Of a stretch of 64,000 bases of DNA, positions 47,201 to 56,660 are shown one piece after another. The stretch is taken from assembly GCA_003993805.1 (NCBI GenBank), contig RSEF01000021.1, positions 1,425,493 to 1,489,492 of the forward strand. The letters are read 5' to 3'. The translations under genes and the position numbers were made by a program. Every line of letters begins with the position of its first letter. The stretch's first letter is position 1. This DNA is from Himantopus leucocephalus. Lineage: Eukaryota > Chordata > Aves > Charadriiformes > Recurvirostridae. The notes under the pieces are model-generated. The model searched no databases, was not told the origin of the DNA, and worked only from the letters and a program-made list of their open reading frames with translations.

Positions 47201-50200
47201 GGGAGAGCCCCCAGCGCCGTGCCTGGGTGCACACTCATCCCGGGGCGGGCGGGAAGCCCCCAGTGCTCTGCTCCAGAGCCAGGGACGTGGAGCGCGTTAA
47301 CCCAGCCGGTGCTGGCGGGGGGGGGGGCACAACGTGCACATGCTGCCCCTCATTTCCAGACCCACCGTGGGCAGCCAAGGGCCCAATCCTGGCTTACGGC
47401 TCTGCGCACGCTTCGCAGGGCAGCGAGTGTAACGATGCCGTGGCAGCCCGCGGATTAACGCAACTCTCAGACCGCCCCCCCCCCCGGCTCGGCAGGCGCT
47501 GGGGACCCTACTAATCCTACCCCAAATTTTAGGCTCCCTTTCCCGCTCCGTCCCGCAGGTTTTACGGATCAAAGCCGCCCCGAGAGGGAAGAGGAGCGAA
47601 GAGCGAGGAAGGCGACGGAGGCGCACGGTCAGCACTTTTCGCACCGAGAAACGCACGGAGCGGGACGCCAGCCGGGGATTAAGGGGGTGCAGCGCCCCCA
47701 GACCCCCCCGACCCCCTCAGACCCCCCCCCTCCCCCGGTGAGGACCGCGGGGGCAGCCGGGCGGGAGCGGCTCCGCCTGCCCCGGCAGCGCCCGTCTCCT
47801 ACCGGTATTTCATGCCCGGCTGCTTGCCGCTGGACTCGCTGGAGGAGGGCGCGTTCTGCACCGAGAGCTGCCCCAGGCTGCGGGCCACCATGGCCACCGC
47901 CCGGAACTTGCCGCGGGTGCCCAGGCTGGGGCTACCGGCATTCTGCCGGTTCAGCCGGTCCTCCGCGCTCCGGCTCTTGATGCTGTGCTCGGAGCAGACG
48001 AAGGAGACCTGCATGCTGCTCCGCCGGGCCCCCGCGCCAGCTGCCTAAATTTAGCCGGCGCCCCGGGGGAGGCGGGGAGCTCCTCCCGCCCCCCGCTCCG
48101 CCGACGTGACGGCGGGGGCCGCTCCGGCACCCTCCTGCCCTCGATAGCTGATGCGCTCAGGAGGCGAGCGAGCGGCGCCCGGAGGGACGGGGGGGGCGCC
48201 GCGGGGAGCGCCGCAGCGGGGGCGCCCCCCCGAGGTGACCCCCCCCGCCGGGCATCCCCGCCCAGCCCCGGGATGGGGCGCAGCGGGGGGCTGGGACCCC
48301 GGGGGCGAAGGAGCCGCTTGCCTCCGCTCTGCACAGCACCCCTCTGCTCCACAGCATCCCTCTGCTCCACAGCATCCCTCCTTCCCACAGCATCCCCCCA
48401 CTCCACAGCATCCCCCCACTCCACAGCATCCCTCCTCCCCACANNNNNNNNNNNNNNNNNNNNNNNNNNNNNNNNNNNNNNNNNNNNNNNNNNNNNNNNN
48501 NNNNNNNNNNNNNNNNNNNNNNNNNNNNNNNNNNNNNNNNNNNCACAGCATCCCTCCTCCCCACAGCATCCCTCCTCCCCACAGCATCCCTCTGTTCCGG
48601 TGGATGCAAGTCCGAAACAAAAATCCCCCGGCAGGAGAGAATGGGAAGAACAGAAACCAAAAATACATAAAATATTTGCTATTCCCTCCTCAAGTCTGCT
48701 TTCACTATCACGTATAATGCAATAACATAAATTGTTAAAGACGAAACACCTGATACTCAGAAAATAACAGCTTGTGGGAGGAGTTGAATACTTCCCAACC
48801 TCTTCCAACCCCAATAATATGAAAAAGCCCCACACCGCTTTCAAGGGGTTTTGGGGGGAAGGAGCTAGAAGGAATGGGATATTTGACCCCCATGCTATCA
48901 GCATGGGTTTATTGTCTGTCATGGCAAAAAACTGAAAGAGCAATCCTTTCATTCTGAGCTCAAGTTCACAACAAGTTAATAGAACTGTTCTTGGGAAAAT
49001 CTGAGGTCAATCAAATACACGCTCACTCTTACTGTAATTATTGTGTTAAATACAATTAAGTGTTTAACCAGTAGTTAGAAATAGAGATGATCTTGCTTTT
49101 GGGGAGAGACGGATCCTTAATGACACTGATCCTTCACCAGCTCTGTCTCCCATTTAACCTTTAAAACTGAGGGAGGGCAAGTGAGGGGTTGCCGTAGAGG
49201 GACCGGTTGCCCCCCTCGGGGCCACAACCCCAGTGGTGCGTCCCCCAGATTTCGCCCAGCACAAGCCAAGTGGATTGAGGTGAAGCCCATCGGCATCTCC
49301 CACCAGAGGAGAGAGGCGAGCCGGCTGTGGGACCGCAGCAGCCGTGATCCCCCGGTAAGCAGCAGGGAGCGGGGCTGGGGCTCGGCTTGCAGGGCAAATC
49401 ACGCACGTTCGGCCCCGACCTGATGAGAAATCTTGTAATCTCCTCCGCTTCCCTCGGCCGCAAAGCTCCTTAGCCGGGTAATCCCGCCAGCTCCGGCCCC
49501 AGGGGGGACGCGGCAGCGATTGGCAGCTCCCCGGAGGTCAAGAAACCCTGGGGATTTTGGGGGTGCATCCCCATGGCCCCCCATCCCGCAGCAGGCATGT
49601 TCCCGAAGGAGCACCGCTGGGGGTCCCTGTGCCAGCCTCTCCCCATCAATAAATAACCGGCCCATGAATATTAGATGGGCTCTTGCCACTGTGTAAATGT
49701 TACCTCTGTTATTGTGAGCGGAGGGGAACCTGACCCACGGCACGGCACGGCAGGAGCCGGCAGAGCCGCCGGCCCCGGGGGGTTTGCTGCAGCGGGGGGC
49801 AAGGGGCACCCCTGCATTTGGTGTCACCAGGCCTTTGGAAGAAAATGTTAAGGCACAAGTGTAAATATTCCTAGAGAAAGCTTCATTTTGGGGGTCCAGG
49901 GAGGACGAGGGAGGGAGGGAGGATGAATTCTTAGCACCCAGGGTGCTAAGGGTGGAAGGGACCTCGGGAGAGCTCTGGGCCAACCTCCTGCTCTGAGCAG
50001 GGTCAGCTCTGGGATCACACCAGGTCGTGCAGGGCTTTCTGCAGCCTCGGAAACCTCAGAAACCTCAGAGGATGGAGACCTCACAGCCTCTTGCGGGGCA
50101 ACCTGCTCCGCCGGCTGTAGGAGGGAAAGCTTTTCTATCAGCTTGTGAAGCCACTTGACTCTAGATATTTGAGATCATGAGACAAACGTGACCACTAGTG

Positions 50201-53200
50201 GCCTTTGAGACACTTCTCTTTTTGTGAGAAGATGTGAACATACACCCTTGGTCTTTGGAGGCAGAGCTTCGTCGCTAGACCGCTCTGTGGTCCAATCTGT
50301 CCTCAGGGTTGGACAGGGCTTTGAGCTGCTGGGGGAGAGCGGGAAGGGACATGCTGGGCAAAAAGCCTCATGCCCTCAGAGGAGCCGTGGCCGACTCGCC
50401 GGCTGCTCGGCACAGCCTCCCTGGCACGGGCGGGCAACAAGGAGGACAAAAGTCATCTGAAATCCTGATACACCTCACGCTGCGCCCGCGCCCTGCATGC
50501 AAAATTAATGGAGCGCCAGGTCTGCCGTGAATGCTCGTCAGACAGATACAGCACCTCTGCAGCTGTTCGCTCCAACCGCCTCATCTTTAAAAGCACGGAG
50601 CGTGCTTGCACTTGCAACTTCCCAACAGCAAAAAGGAAAACCAAGTGAGAAGCTCAAAGACCACTGAGCAAGCACGAGGCAATGGTGCTGCTCCTGCTCT
50701 GCTGCCACACACGCCACATGATCACCTTTTGTGCCAACGGCGCCGGCTCCTCCCGACCTCGGCGCAGCACAGGGAAACCCGTGAAATCCTGCAAGCCAGG
50801 TGTAAAACCAGCACGAAGCAGCATCCCCTGCTCCATCCCCGCGTGTCAGGCCAGGTGCGCTTGGCCCTCGCCGCGTTCGCTGCCCTGGCAGGCACCGGCG
50901 CTGCCTTACCTGTACTTCATGCCGGTGGTGCGGGCGGTGCTGTCGGCCAGGGAGAGCCCGTGCATCCGCAGGAACTCCTCCAGCGTCTTCGCCCGCGCCG
51001 CCGCCCGCACGTCCCGCAGCCGCCGCAGCTCCAGCCCGTCCGCCGGCCGGGGGGCCGGTGGCAGCCCCCACTCCGGGGGGTGCCGGCTGGCCACGCTGCG
51101 CAGGCTCTCGCTGTACGTCATGGAGAGCATCCCGCCACCCCAGTGTGGGCTCTGCGGGCCGGCCCCACTGCCGACCGCTCAGTGATGCTACGGAGAGAGC
51201 TGGGAAAGTGCCACGCCGCCACACTGGGCTCTGCCGCTGCTCATGGGAGAGCCGTGCCCGCGCCATGATACCGGAGCCCCAACAGCACCCACCCTTGCAA
51301 GGATTCGCGGCGCGTCTGTGGCATGAGGAGGGAAGAGCAGGACCCCTGGCAAAGCCAGTCACTTCAGCGGAGCAAAGCCTTGGTGGCGGAGCCAAAGAGC
51401 AAAGGAAGGGAGGCGATGGGCAGCTGAGGCTGCGGTGGGGGCCCACCACAGCCGCCCCGAGCCCGGCGAGCTGCTGCAGCCTGGCACGTGCTCCGGCTGC
51501 GCTGTGTTCCAGCTCACACCAGCTGGGCTGCCACAGACCAGTGCCGAGTGGTTTTCCTCAGGGGTCAGTACTGGGACTGGTGCGGTTTAATGTCTTTGTC
51601 GGCGACATGGACAGTGGGATCGAGGGCACCCTCAACAAGTCTGCCGAGGACACCAAGCTGTGTGGCGCAGCTGACATCAGGACTCTGCATCAGGGAGGGG
51701 AGCCATGGGACGAGGGGGAACGGTTTTACACTGAAAGAGGGGAGATTGAGGTGAGATATGAGGAAGAACTTCTTGCCTGTGCGGGCGGTGAGCCCCTGGG
51801 GCAGGTTGCCCCGAGAAGCTGTGGCTGCCCCATCCCTGGAGGTGTTCAAGGCCAGGTTGGACGGGGCTTGGAGCAACCTGGGCTGGGGGGAGGTGTCCCT
51901 GCCCGGGGCAGGGGGTGGCACTGGGGGGGCTTTAAGGTCCCTCCCAACCTAATCCATGCCGTGATTCTATGGTTTACATCCCTGTGAGGGACATGGTGAG
52001 CCCTGGGAGCTGGCTGGGGTGGGGCGAGTGGTGGCACAAGCATGGCTGGGGAGAATCCAGCACCACGTGCCAGCGGGTGGGAGAGGTCCAGATGGTAAAG
52101 TTGGTGCCGTGGGGCTCCCTGGGGAGGGTGGGCATCCACAGAGGGGCCGTAGGCACCGGGTGCTCACCGATGGCTGCCGTGCCTGCGGCAGGCTGCCGCA
52201 ACCCGCGCCGCCAGCCAGCAGCTTCCCCACAGCCGCGGCAGCAACCTCCCAGCCGGTGCGGGCTGCCGAAAATAGCCTGCCGCAAAGCGGGCTCCTCGCA
52301 CCCTGGAGGTGCTCGCCGCCTCTACGGCTGGGATCTCACCGGTGGTGGCACCGGCATCGATTTCCTTGCTGCTCTCTGCAATGTCCCTCACACTCAGTGT
52401 CTGAAAGAAGGAGCGGGGACCGGGGCCAAAACCACGGCGCTGGTGCCGAAGCGGCTGCCGGGATCTGGGAGTGCACCGTGCCAGAGCTGCGCCCGCATCA
52501 GACTCTGGCTGGGCTCCCACCGGTGGTTTTTTCTTTCCCCGTGAAGCTCAAATTTACGGTAGCAGGAGCCAAAAGCAAAGTGCACTTTCCCATTGAGGTG
52601 TCACCTCAAGAAAAAAGAAGAAAACCCAGAAGATAGAGAGCAGCAGCTGGCAAGGGGAGACCGAAACCCTGGGGAGCTCCTGCGATACCCAGCGCTGCTG
52701 GAGACCCTCCTGCGCTTCTCCTTCTCCACAGCGAGGGCTTGGGAACGCAGGGAGATGTGAAAGGGGACCCCTCTCCTGTGGCAAAGCCAAACTGAACCCT
52801 GGCCACCAGCCTCCTCTGCCTGCCGCGCCTCAAAGCCGGAGTCCGGAGCCGGCACCACCGGCACCAGCCCTTCTCCACGGCCGGTGGGTTTAATTAGGGC
52901 AGTGCCGGTGGGTCCTGCCAGGCATGGGCACAGCACCCAGACCTGGGGGGGGGGTCCACGTGTCCCCAGCGGGACACCCTCACATCCGATGGGATCCCTT
53001 TGCCCCATAGCGGCCGGGAAAAGCCCGAGCCGGCTGCTCTACAGCTTCACCGCGCTGCCATGAAATGGCTGCAGCAAGCGGAGCCGGGGGCTTTGGTCCG
53101 GGCTGCTTTGAGGAACAGGATGGGAGTCCACCGGCCGCTTCATTTCGACACCTCCTTGATTTTTGGCTGAGCAATGTTATGGGGTGGCAGACAGAGCGCG

Positions 53201-55322
53201 GAGGCAGGGGGTTCGTCCACGAGCCGTTTGTTAGCAGAAATCCTGACACGGAGGGACGAGAAGCAGTGGGGGCTGCGGGAGCTGCCGAAGCCCAAGCAGT
53301 GCCGTGCCCAAGTGGGAGAGGCTGTTTTGTGGGGAAGGAGTGGGAACGGGGACGGGACACAGGCTCTGTGGGAAAACAGGGGACCGTTACCGCATGTCAG
53401 GGGCACAACAAGTGGGGGACAGTCGGGTGCGCAGGGTAGCTGCTCGGAAAGGCGCCTGTCCAGCCCGGCTTGCCAAGCTGGGAACTTGCTGGCAATCAAC
53501 AGCCTGCCTAAAACCAAAAAGACCCCAAACGCCAAACGAAAACCTCCCCAAGCCAACAAATCCCGAGTCACCCCGCACAGCAAATCCTCCCTGCTGCCCG
53601 CAGCCGTCTGCGCCGCCGGCTGTGCCCGACCCCGCTCGCCGCCCGCGCTGCCGGCCCCGACTCACCCGCGCACCGGGGATGCTGTGCATCAGTGGCAAAG
53701 CTCTGGGCGGCCGGGCTGCCCCGGGGCAGCTATAAGAGATGCGCGGCCGACGGGTTTTTTGCATTAGGGGAGTGTCGGCGCTTGGCGTCCAAAGCAATTG
53801 GCGGGTGCGACGGACCCCCCCTGAGCCCAGCTTTCTCACCGCGCTCCATTAGCCCTATTAGGGGATTTTCTTCCTTGCAAAGGGGAGCTAAATTATTCAT
53901 GGCCGCTTCGCTAAAAGCCTGAGGATGCGCCGCTGCTTTATCAAACCTGGCATCGCCGCCTCTGCCCGCAGCCCACCCTCGCCCCGCGGTGACAGGTCCC
54001 GCACCACCGGCGTGCGGAGCGACGGGGACAGATGGGGGCTATCGGGGAGCAGAGCTGGTCCCCTGCGGCGGACGCAGCCCTCCCCACGGTCCCCACAGTG
54101 GCAGGGTCGGAGCGGGGCTGTGGCAGGACTGAAACACGGACTCATCCAGGTGGGAGCCCTGAAACGGGGCTGGGTGGCACACCGGCGGCAGCTGCCTGCA
54201 GGCAGCCCGTGGGCAAGCTGGCTCCTGCCTGTCTGCCTCGGGAGCCTGTCACGCCACATGTGTCCAGCGGTTCAGGTGCACGGCTGTGCCTCGCCGGTTT
54301 GGCAGCCAAAACCCACCCGCGGCTTGGGCTTGGCTGTGCCGGTGGCGGCGTATCACCGGGACAGGCATGTTCGTGGTGCTGCCGAGCCACCCCGGTGCCG
54401 GCCAGCCTCTCCTCCCACTGTGCACGGGGACAAAGCACAGAGGCCACGGTTCCCTTGGGGAACACTCGCCGTCCCCCGCCCCAACGCGGCCGGGCCAGAC
54501 TCGAAGCGCCTGGGAGCACCGAAGCGGCTGCTGGCACAGTGTGCGGGGAAAAGTGCCGCCTTCACTTCAGACGGTAAAAGGATGGAGAGGGGGAGAAAGC
54601 GTTGCCTTCTGTACCACTTAACGACGCTTCTCTTAATGGAAGGAGCAGCGGAGCGGCTGGCCGGGTTCCTGGAGCTGCCCTTGGGAAAGGCCCGCAGGCT
54701 CTTCCCAGTGCAGCATCGGTGCAGGATGCTCCCCCCGAGTCGAGCCGAGACCCGCACCCCCACGGTGGCTTCCCCCCAAGTAGCCCTTTGGCCATGCAGG
54801 GCCACCAGGGCTTTGGCCGTGTGAGTCGCCGGGGGGAATTTGGGGAGGGGAAGGGCTGGGTTACCTGTAGAACTGGAGCTGGCGCTTGGGGCTCCCGTAC
54901 CTCGCGCTTCCGACAGCAAAGGGGAGAAAGAAGAAAGATGCCACAAACCCCGTTAGAAAGGTGGAGCGGGACCGAGTGGCAGAGCCGGCGGCCGCAGGAA
55001 AGGTCGGTGGTGCCCATCTGTGCCGCAGCCCCGGGGGCACCATGCAGCGGGCACCGGCACGCTCCCCGAAAGTACCCACTCTTCCCATAACAGGCACCAG
55101 CGCCCAAAACTGCTGCTGCTGCCATGTGGGGTTTTGCTGTCCTGAAAGTTTTTGAACGATGCATGCCGGGGCGGTTTTGGGGTGCCATGGCCCTGGGTTT
55201 GAAGCCCCGCAGAACCCCCCCCCCAGTGCCGCCCTGCACCCTTACCTGTAAATCATCCCTGGGGAGCCCGTCTGCCGCAGCGAGAGTCGCGCCGGGGAGT
55301 CAGTGGTGGATTCGGGATACAT
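41263..55322 (-). CDS. KCNAB2: Voltage-gated potassium channel beta-2 subunit (canonical isoform)
   Basis: Cytoplasmic beta subunit of Kv1 channels with an aldo-keto reductase fold. Coding exons in transcript order: 55322-55246, 54906-54865, 45593-45550, 45152-45115, 44923-44844, 44755-44711, 44539-44495, 44422-44379, 44264-44178, 43043-42958, 42729-42609, 42436-42342, 42135-42015, 41926-41838, 41352-41263. The sum is 1104 nt, 367 residues plus stop, the human Kv-beta-2.1 length as I recall it. The catalytic tetrad of the family is present at the expected numbers: D85 and Y90 (DTAEVY), K118 (TTKIFWGG) and N158 (FANRPDPN). NADP(H)-site motifs YWGTSRW and [16 protein letters not shown] and the C-terminus [11 protein letters not shown] are intact. 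The N-terminus [13 protein letters not shown] identifies beta-2 rather than beta-1 or beta-3. The polyA signal could not be fixed. Two further first exons are listed separately. Confidence 0.97.
47803..48014 (-). CDS. KCNAB2: Alternative first coding exon of KCNAB2, Kv-beta-1.2-like N-terminus
   Basis: The open exon starts at ATG 48014-48012 ([16 protein letters not shown]), ends QPGMKY plus CG, and is followed by donor GTAGGA. Joined to the core exon at 45593 it keeps frame (CG+G = R, then [15 protein letters not shown]) and gives a 398-residue protein. The first 15 residues match about 10 of 15 of the Kv-beta-1.2/beta-3 start I recall (MQVSIACTEH-type), including Cys7, and the RxxxxxxRSLG and GMKYR blocks are shared. 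In KCNAB1 this N-terminus forms the ball that causes rapid N-type inactivation. A CpG-rich region surrounds it, consistent with its own promoter. That the KCNAB2 gene uses it is inference from phase, donor and homology; transcript data would decide. Confidence 0.82.
48045..48054. promoter_or_regulatory. CTAAATTTAG palindrome upstream of the Kv-beta-1-like exon
   Basis: A perfect MEF2-type palindrome (YTAWWWWTAR), 31 bp upstream of the ATG of the 47803-48014 exon, the only AT-rich word in a CpG-rich stretch. It could act as a MEF2 site or, given its position, as a TATA-like element for a very short 5'UTR. Motif evidence only. Confidence 0.45.
48331..48596. repeat. 18 bp tandem repeat array interrupted by an assembly gap
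   Basis: Units of CCACAGCATCCCTCTGCT and variants repeat on both sides of a 100 N placeholder at 48444-48543, so the real copy number is unknown. It lies about 320 bp upstream of the alternative KCNAB2 first exon. Confidence 0.92.
48960..49110. other. AT-rich homeodomain-motif block in the KCNAB2 long intron
   Basis: Within otherwise GC-rich intron, this block has CAATCAAATACACG, TGTAATTATTGTG and ACAATTAAGTGTTTAACC (TAATTA-core and NKX2-like TTAAGTG words) and no repeat signature I recognise. It looks like a candidate conserved enhancer. No comparative evidence is available here. Confidence 0.35.
49640..49735. other. Candidate noncoding conserved element in the KCNAB2 long intron
   Basis: Complex, non-repetitive AT-rich sequence (CCCATGAATATTAGATGG, GTGTAAATGTTACCTC, TGTTATTGTGAGCGG) between GC-rich stretches. 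Such islands in introns of developmental and neuronal genes are often conserved enhancers. Inference only. Confidence 0.35.
49948..50120 (-). mobile_element. CR1 LINE 3'UTR fragment in the KCNAB2 intron
   Basis: Read on the plus strand it is the reverse of a CR1 tail: GTGGAAGGGACCTCGGG, CCAACCTCCTGCTCTGAGCA, GGGTCAGCTCTGGGATCACA, GGATGGAGACCTCACAGCC and GGGGCAACCTG. It is therefore a minus-strand, truncated and diverged copy. Confidence 0.85.
50910..51130 (-). CDS. KCNAB2: Second alternative first coding exon of KCNAB2, unrecognised N-terminus
   Basis: The minus-strand open exon runs from ATG 51130 ([16 protein letters not shown]; a second in-frame Met at 51121) to TTGMKY plus AG, followed by the strong donor GTAAGG. 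It has the same phase as the other first exons, so it joins the 45593 core exon in frame and would give 401 residues. The last residues (TGMKYR) match the end of the Kv-beta-1.2/beta-3 first exons. The rest (73 codons, arginine- and alanine-rich middle, then [16 protein letters not shown]) I do not recognise. It might be a lineage-specific or little-known Kv-beta-2 isoform, or could be annotated already in other vertebrates. Confidence 0.65.
51520..51972 (+). mobile_element. CR1 LINE, reverse transcriptase end plus 3'UTR
   Basis: It begins in the ORF2 reverse transcriptase region (TTCCTCAGGGGTCAGTACTGG; translated [16 protein letters not shown], then SAEDTKL), continues through the CR1 3'UTR (GAAGAACTTCTTGCC, GCTGCCCCATCCCTGGAGG, AAGGTCCCTCCCAACC) and ends at the diagnostic GATTCTATGG at 51963-51972. 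It is 5'-truncated, as most CR1 copies are. The 5' edge sits about 390 bp upstream of the 50910-51130 alternative first exon and is antisense to KCNAB2. Confidence 0.95.
53690..53930. other. TATA-containing non-repetitive block in the KCNAB2 intron
   Basis: A plus-strand TATAAGAG at 53731 follows GGGGCAGC. Then come GCATTAGGGG, CAAAGCAATTGGCGG, CCATTAGCCCTATTAGGGG and GCTAAATTATTCATGG. It carries no repeat signature and no open exon that I can support. It might be a conserved enhancer or the promoter of an antisense noncoding RNA. Confidence 0.3.
54865..54906 (-). other. KCNAB2: KCNAB2 optional 42 bp exon
   Basis: Encodes the equivalent of human [14 protein letters not shown] (here [14 protein letters not shown]). 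It starts after acceptor ...TGTCGGAAG and ends at donor GTAACC. The exon is symmetric: 42 nt, with phase 2 at both ends. In mammals skipping it gives the 353-residue Kv-beta-2.2 form. Skipping here also stays in frame: MIYR joins NLGK directly. Confidence 0.9.
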
Positions 55323-55364
55323 GGAGCCAGCCTGGGCTCCCCGGAGCCGCTCGCCGCCTCACCC
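55323..55364 (-). other. KCNAB2: KCNAB2 5'UTR part of the MYPES exon
   Basis: On the minus strand a good acceptor (pyrimidine tract TTCCTCTTTTTCTCTTCCCC, then TGCGGCAG) lies at 55365/55364, so the exon carrying the ATG at 55322 has 42 nt of 5'UTR and at least one noncoding exon further upstream. Confidence 0.7.
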
Positions 55365-56254
55365 CTGCCGCAGGGGAAGAGAAAAAGAGGAAGAAACGGG
55401 CGTTTTTGGGGCGCGCGCATGACGGTGCTTCCTGTTGCAGGAGCTGGCGAGCCGGATGGGTGTGCGGCATGGGCAGCGGTGCAGGCAGCGGCAGGCAGGG
55501 CACAGCCACCCTGCTGGCCCCAGACCCCAGGGCTCCCACCCTGACCCACTGCCGATCCCAGACCTGTCCCACCCCTGCCCTGTGCCGATGATCCCCAGCT
55601 CGGGTGCTCTCCCCAAACTTCTGGGGCTCCCGGGAACGGCAGAGCGGGGCTGCTTGCTGCCCACCTCGCCAGGCACCTCGCTGGCCACAGGAGGCGAGCA
55701 GGGCATGCCACGGGGCAACCCAGCTGCGGCAGCGAGGCACTGACCCGCGCTGCGGAGGGCTTACGACATATCAGGAAATGGTGAAGAAACGCGGGCCTGG
55801 AAAACTAAACATTTTGCTGGTGTTTTAACACTAAAGCAGCCCCTGAGGGTCCCTCTGCAAGGGACAAGCCAAGGAAAGGAAAATAGCTCGGCTTTTTCCG
55901 CAGCCCACACGTGACCATGTGAGCGGGGGTGCAGGAGCTCCGAGGGAAAGGGGGGGCTCACCCCAGGCACCCGACCCTCCCTGTCCCCATCCCCATGCCA
56001 GGGGGGCACCCGGCGTGACTCCCTAGGGAGCTGTGGTCCTGCTCCTGCTCCCCAGTTCCCAGTATCACAGAAAACCACAACACTTTCCTACAAAACCAGA
56101 GCTCAGTTTTAAATTTAACCTATCTTTCTTTAGGCCTGTGAAATGCTGCGGGTCAGGAGCTGCTTTTTTTCCCCAGACAGGGACTGAGAGATCTCTGGGC
56201 TCCTTCCCCGGCAGCCCTGGGCACAGCGGGAACGTGGCCTTGCACAGCATGCTC

Positions 56255-56660
56255 ATGTCCTGGCAGGCGTCCTGCCTGCATCCTGGCACGGCCTGCCTGC
56301 ATCCTGCATGCCCCCTGCATTCCAGCACGGCGTGCCTGCATATTGCATCCTGCCTGCATCCCAGCAGGGCATACCTGCATCCTGCATCTCTCCCACATCC
56401 TGCATCCCTCCCGCATCCCAGCACAGTGTGCCTGCATCCTGCATCCCTCCAGCATCCTGCATCCCTCCATAATCCTAGCCCAGCATGCCTGCATCCCGCA
56501 TCTCTCATCCCTCCAGCATCTTGGCCGGGTGTGCCTGCATCCTGCATCCCTCCCGCATCCCGCACCCTGCATCCCTCCAGCATCCTGGCCCAGCGTGTCT
56601 GCATCCCGCATCCCTCATCCCCCCAGCATCCTGGCCCGGCGTGCCTGCATCCCGGCGCAG
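56255..56660. repeat. GCATCC minisatellite
   Basis: About 400 bp of variable tandem units built from CCTGCATCCTGCATCCCTCC and CCAGCAtGGCGTGCCTGCAT words. Unit length varies, which implies a hypervariable minisatellite. Open frames through it are periodic artefacts. Confidence 0.92.

Noticed and set aside
48331..48596. Regular repeat that might suggest a CRISPR-like array
   Set aside because: Units are head-to-tail without unique spacers, in a vertebrate intron; an ordinary minisatellite.
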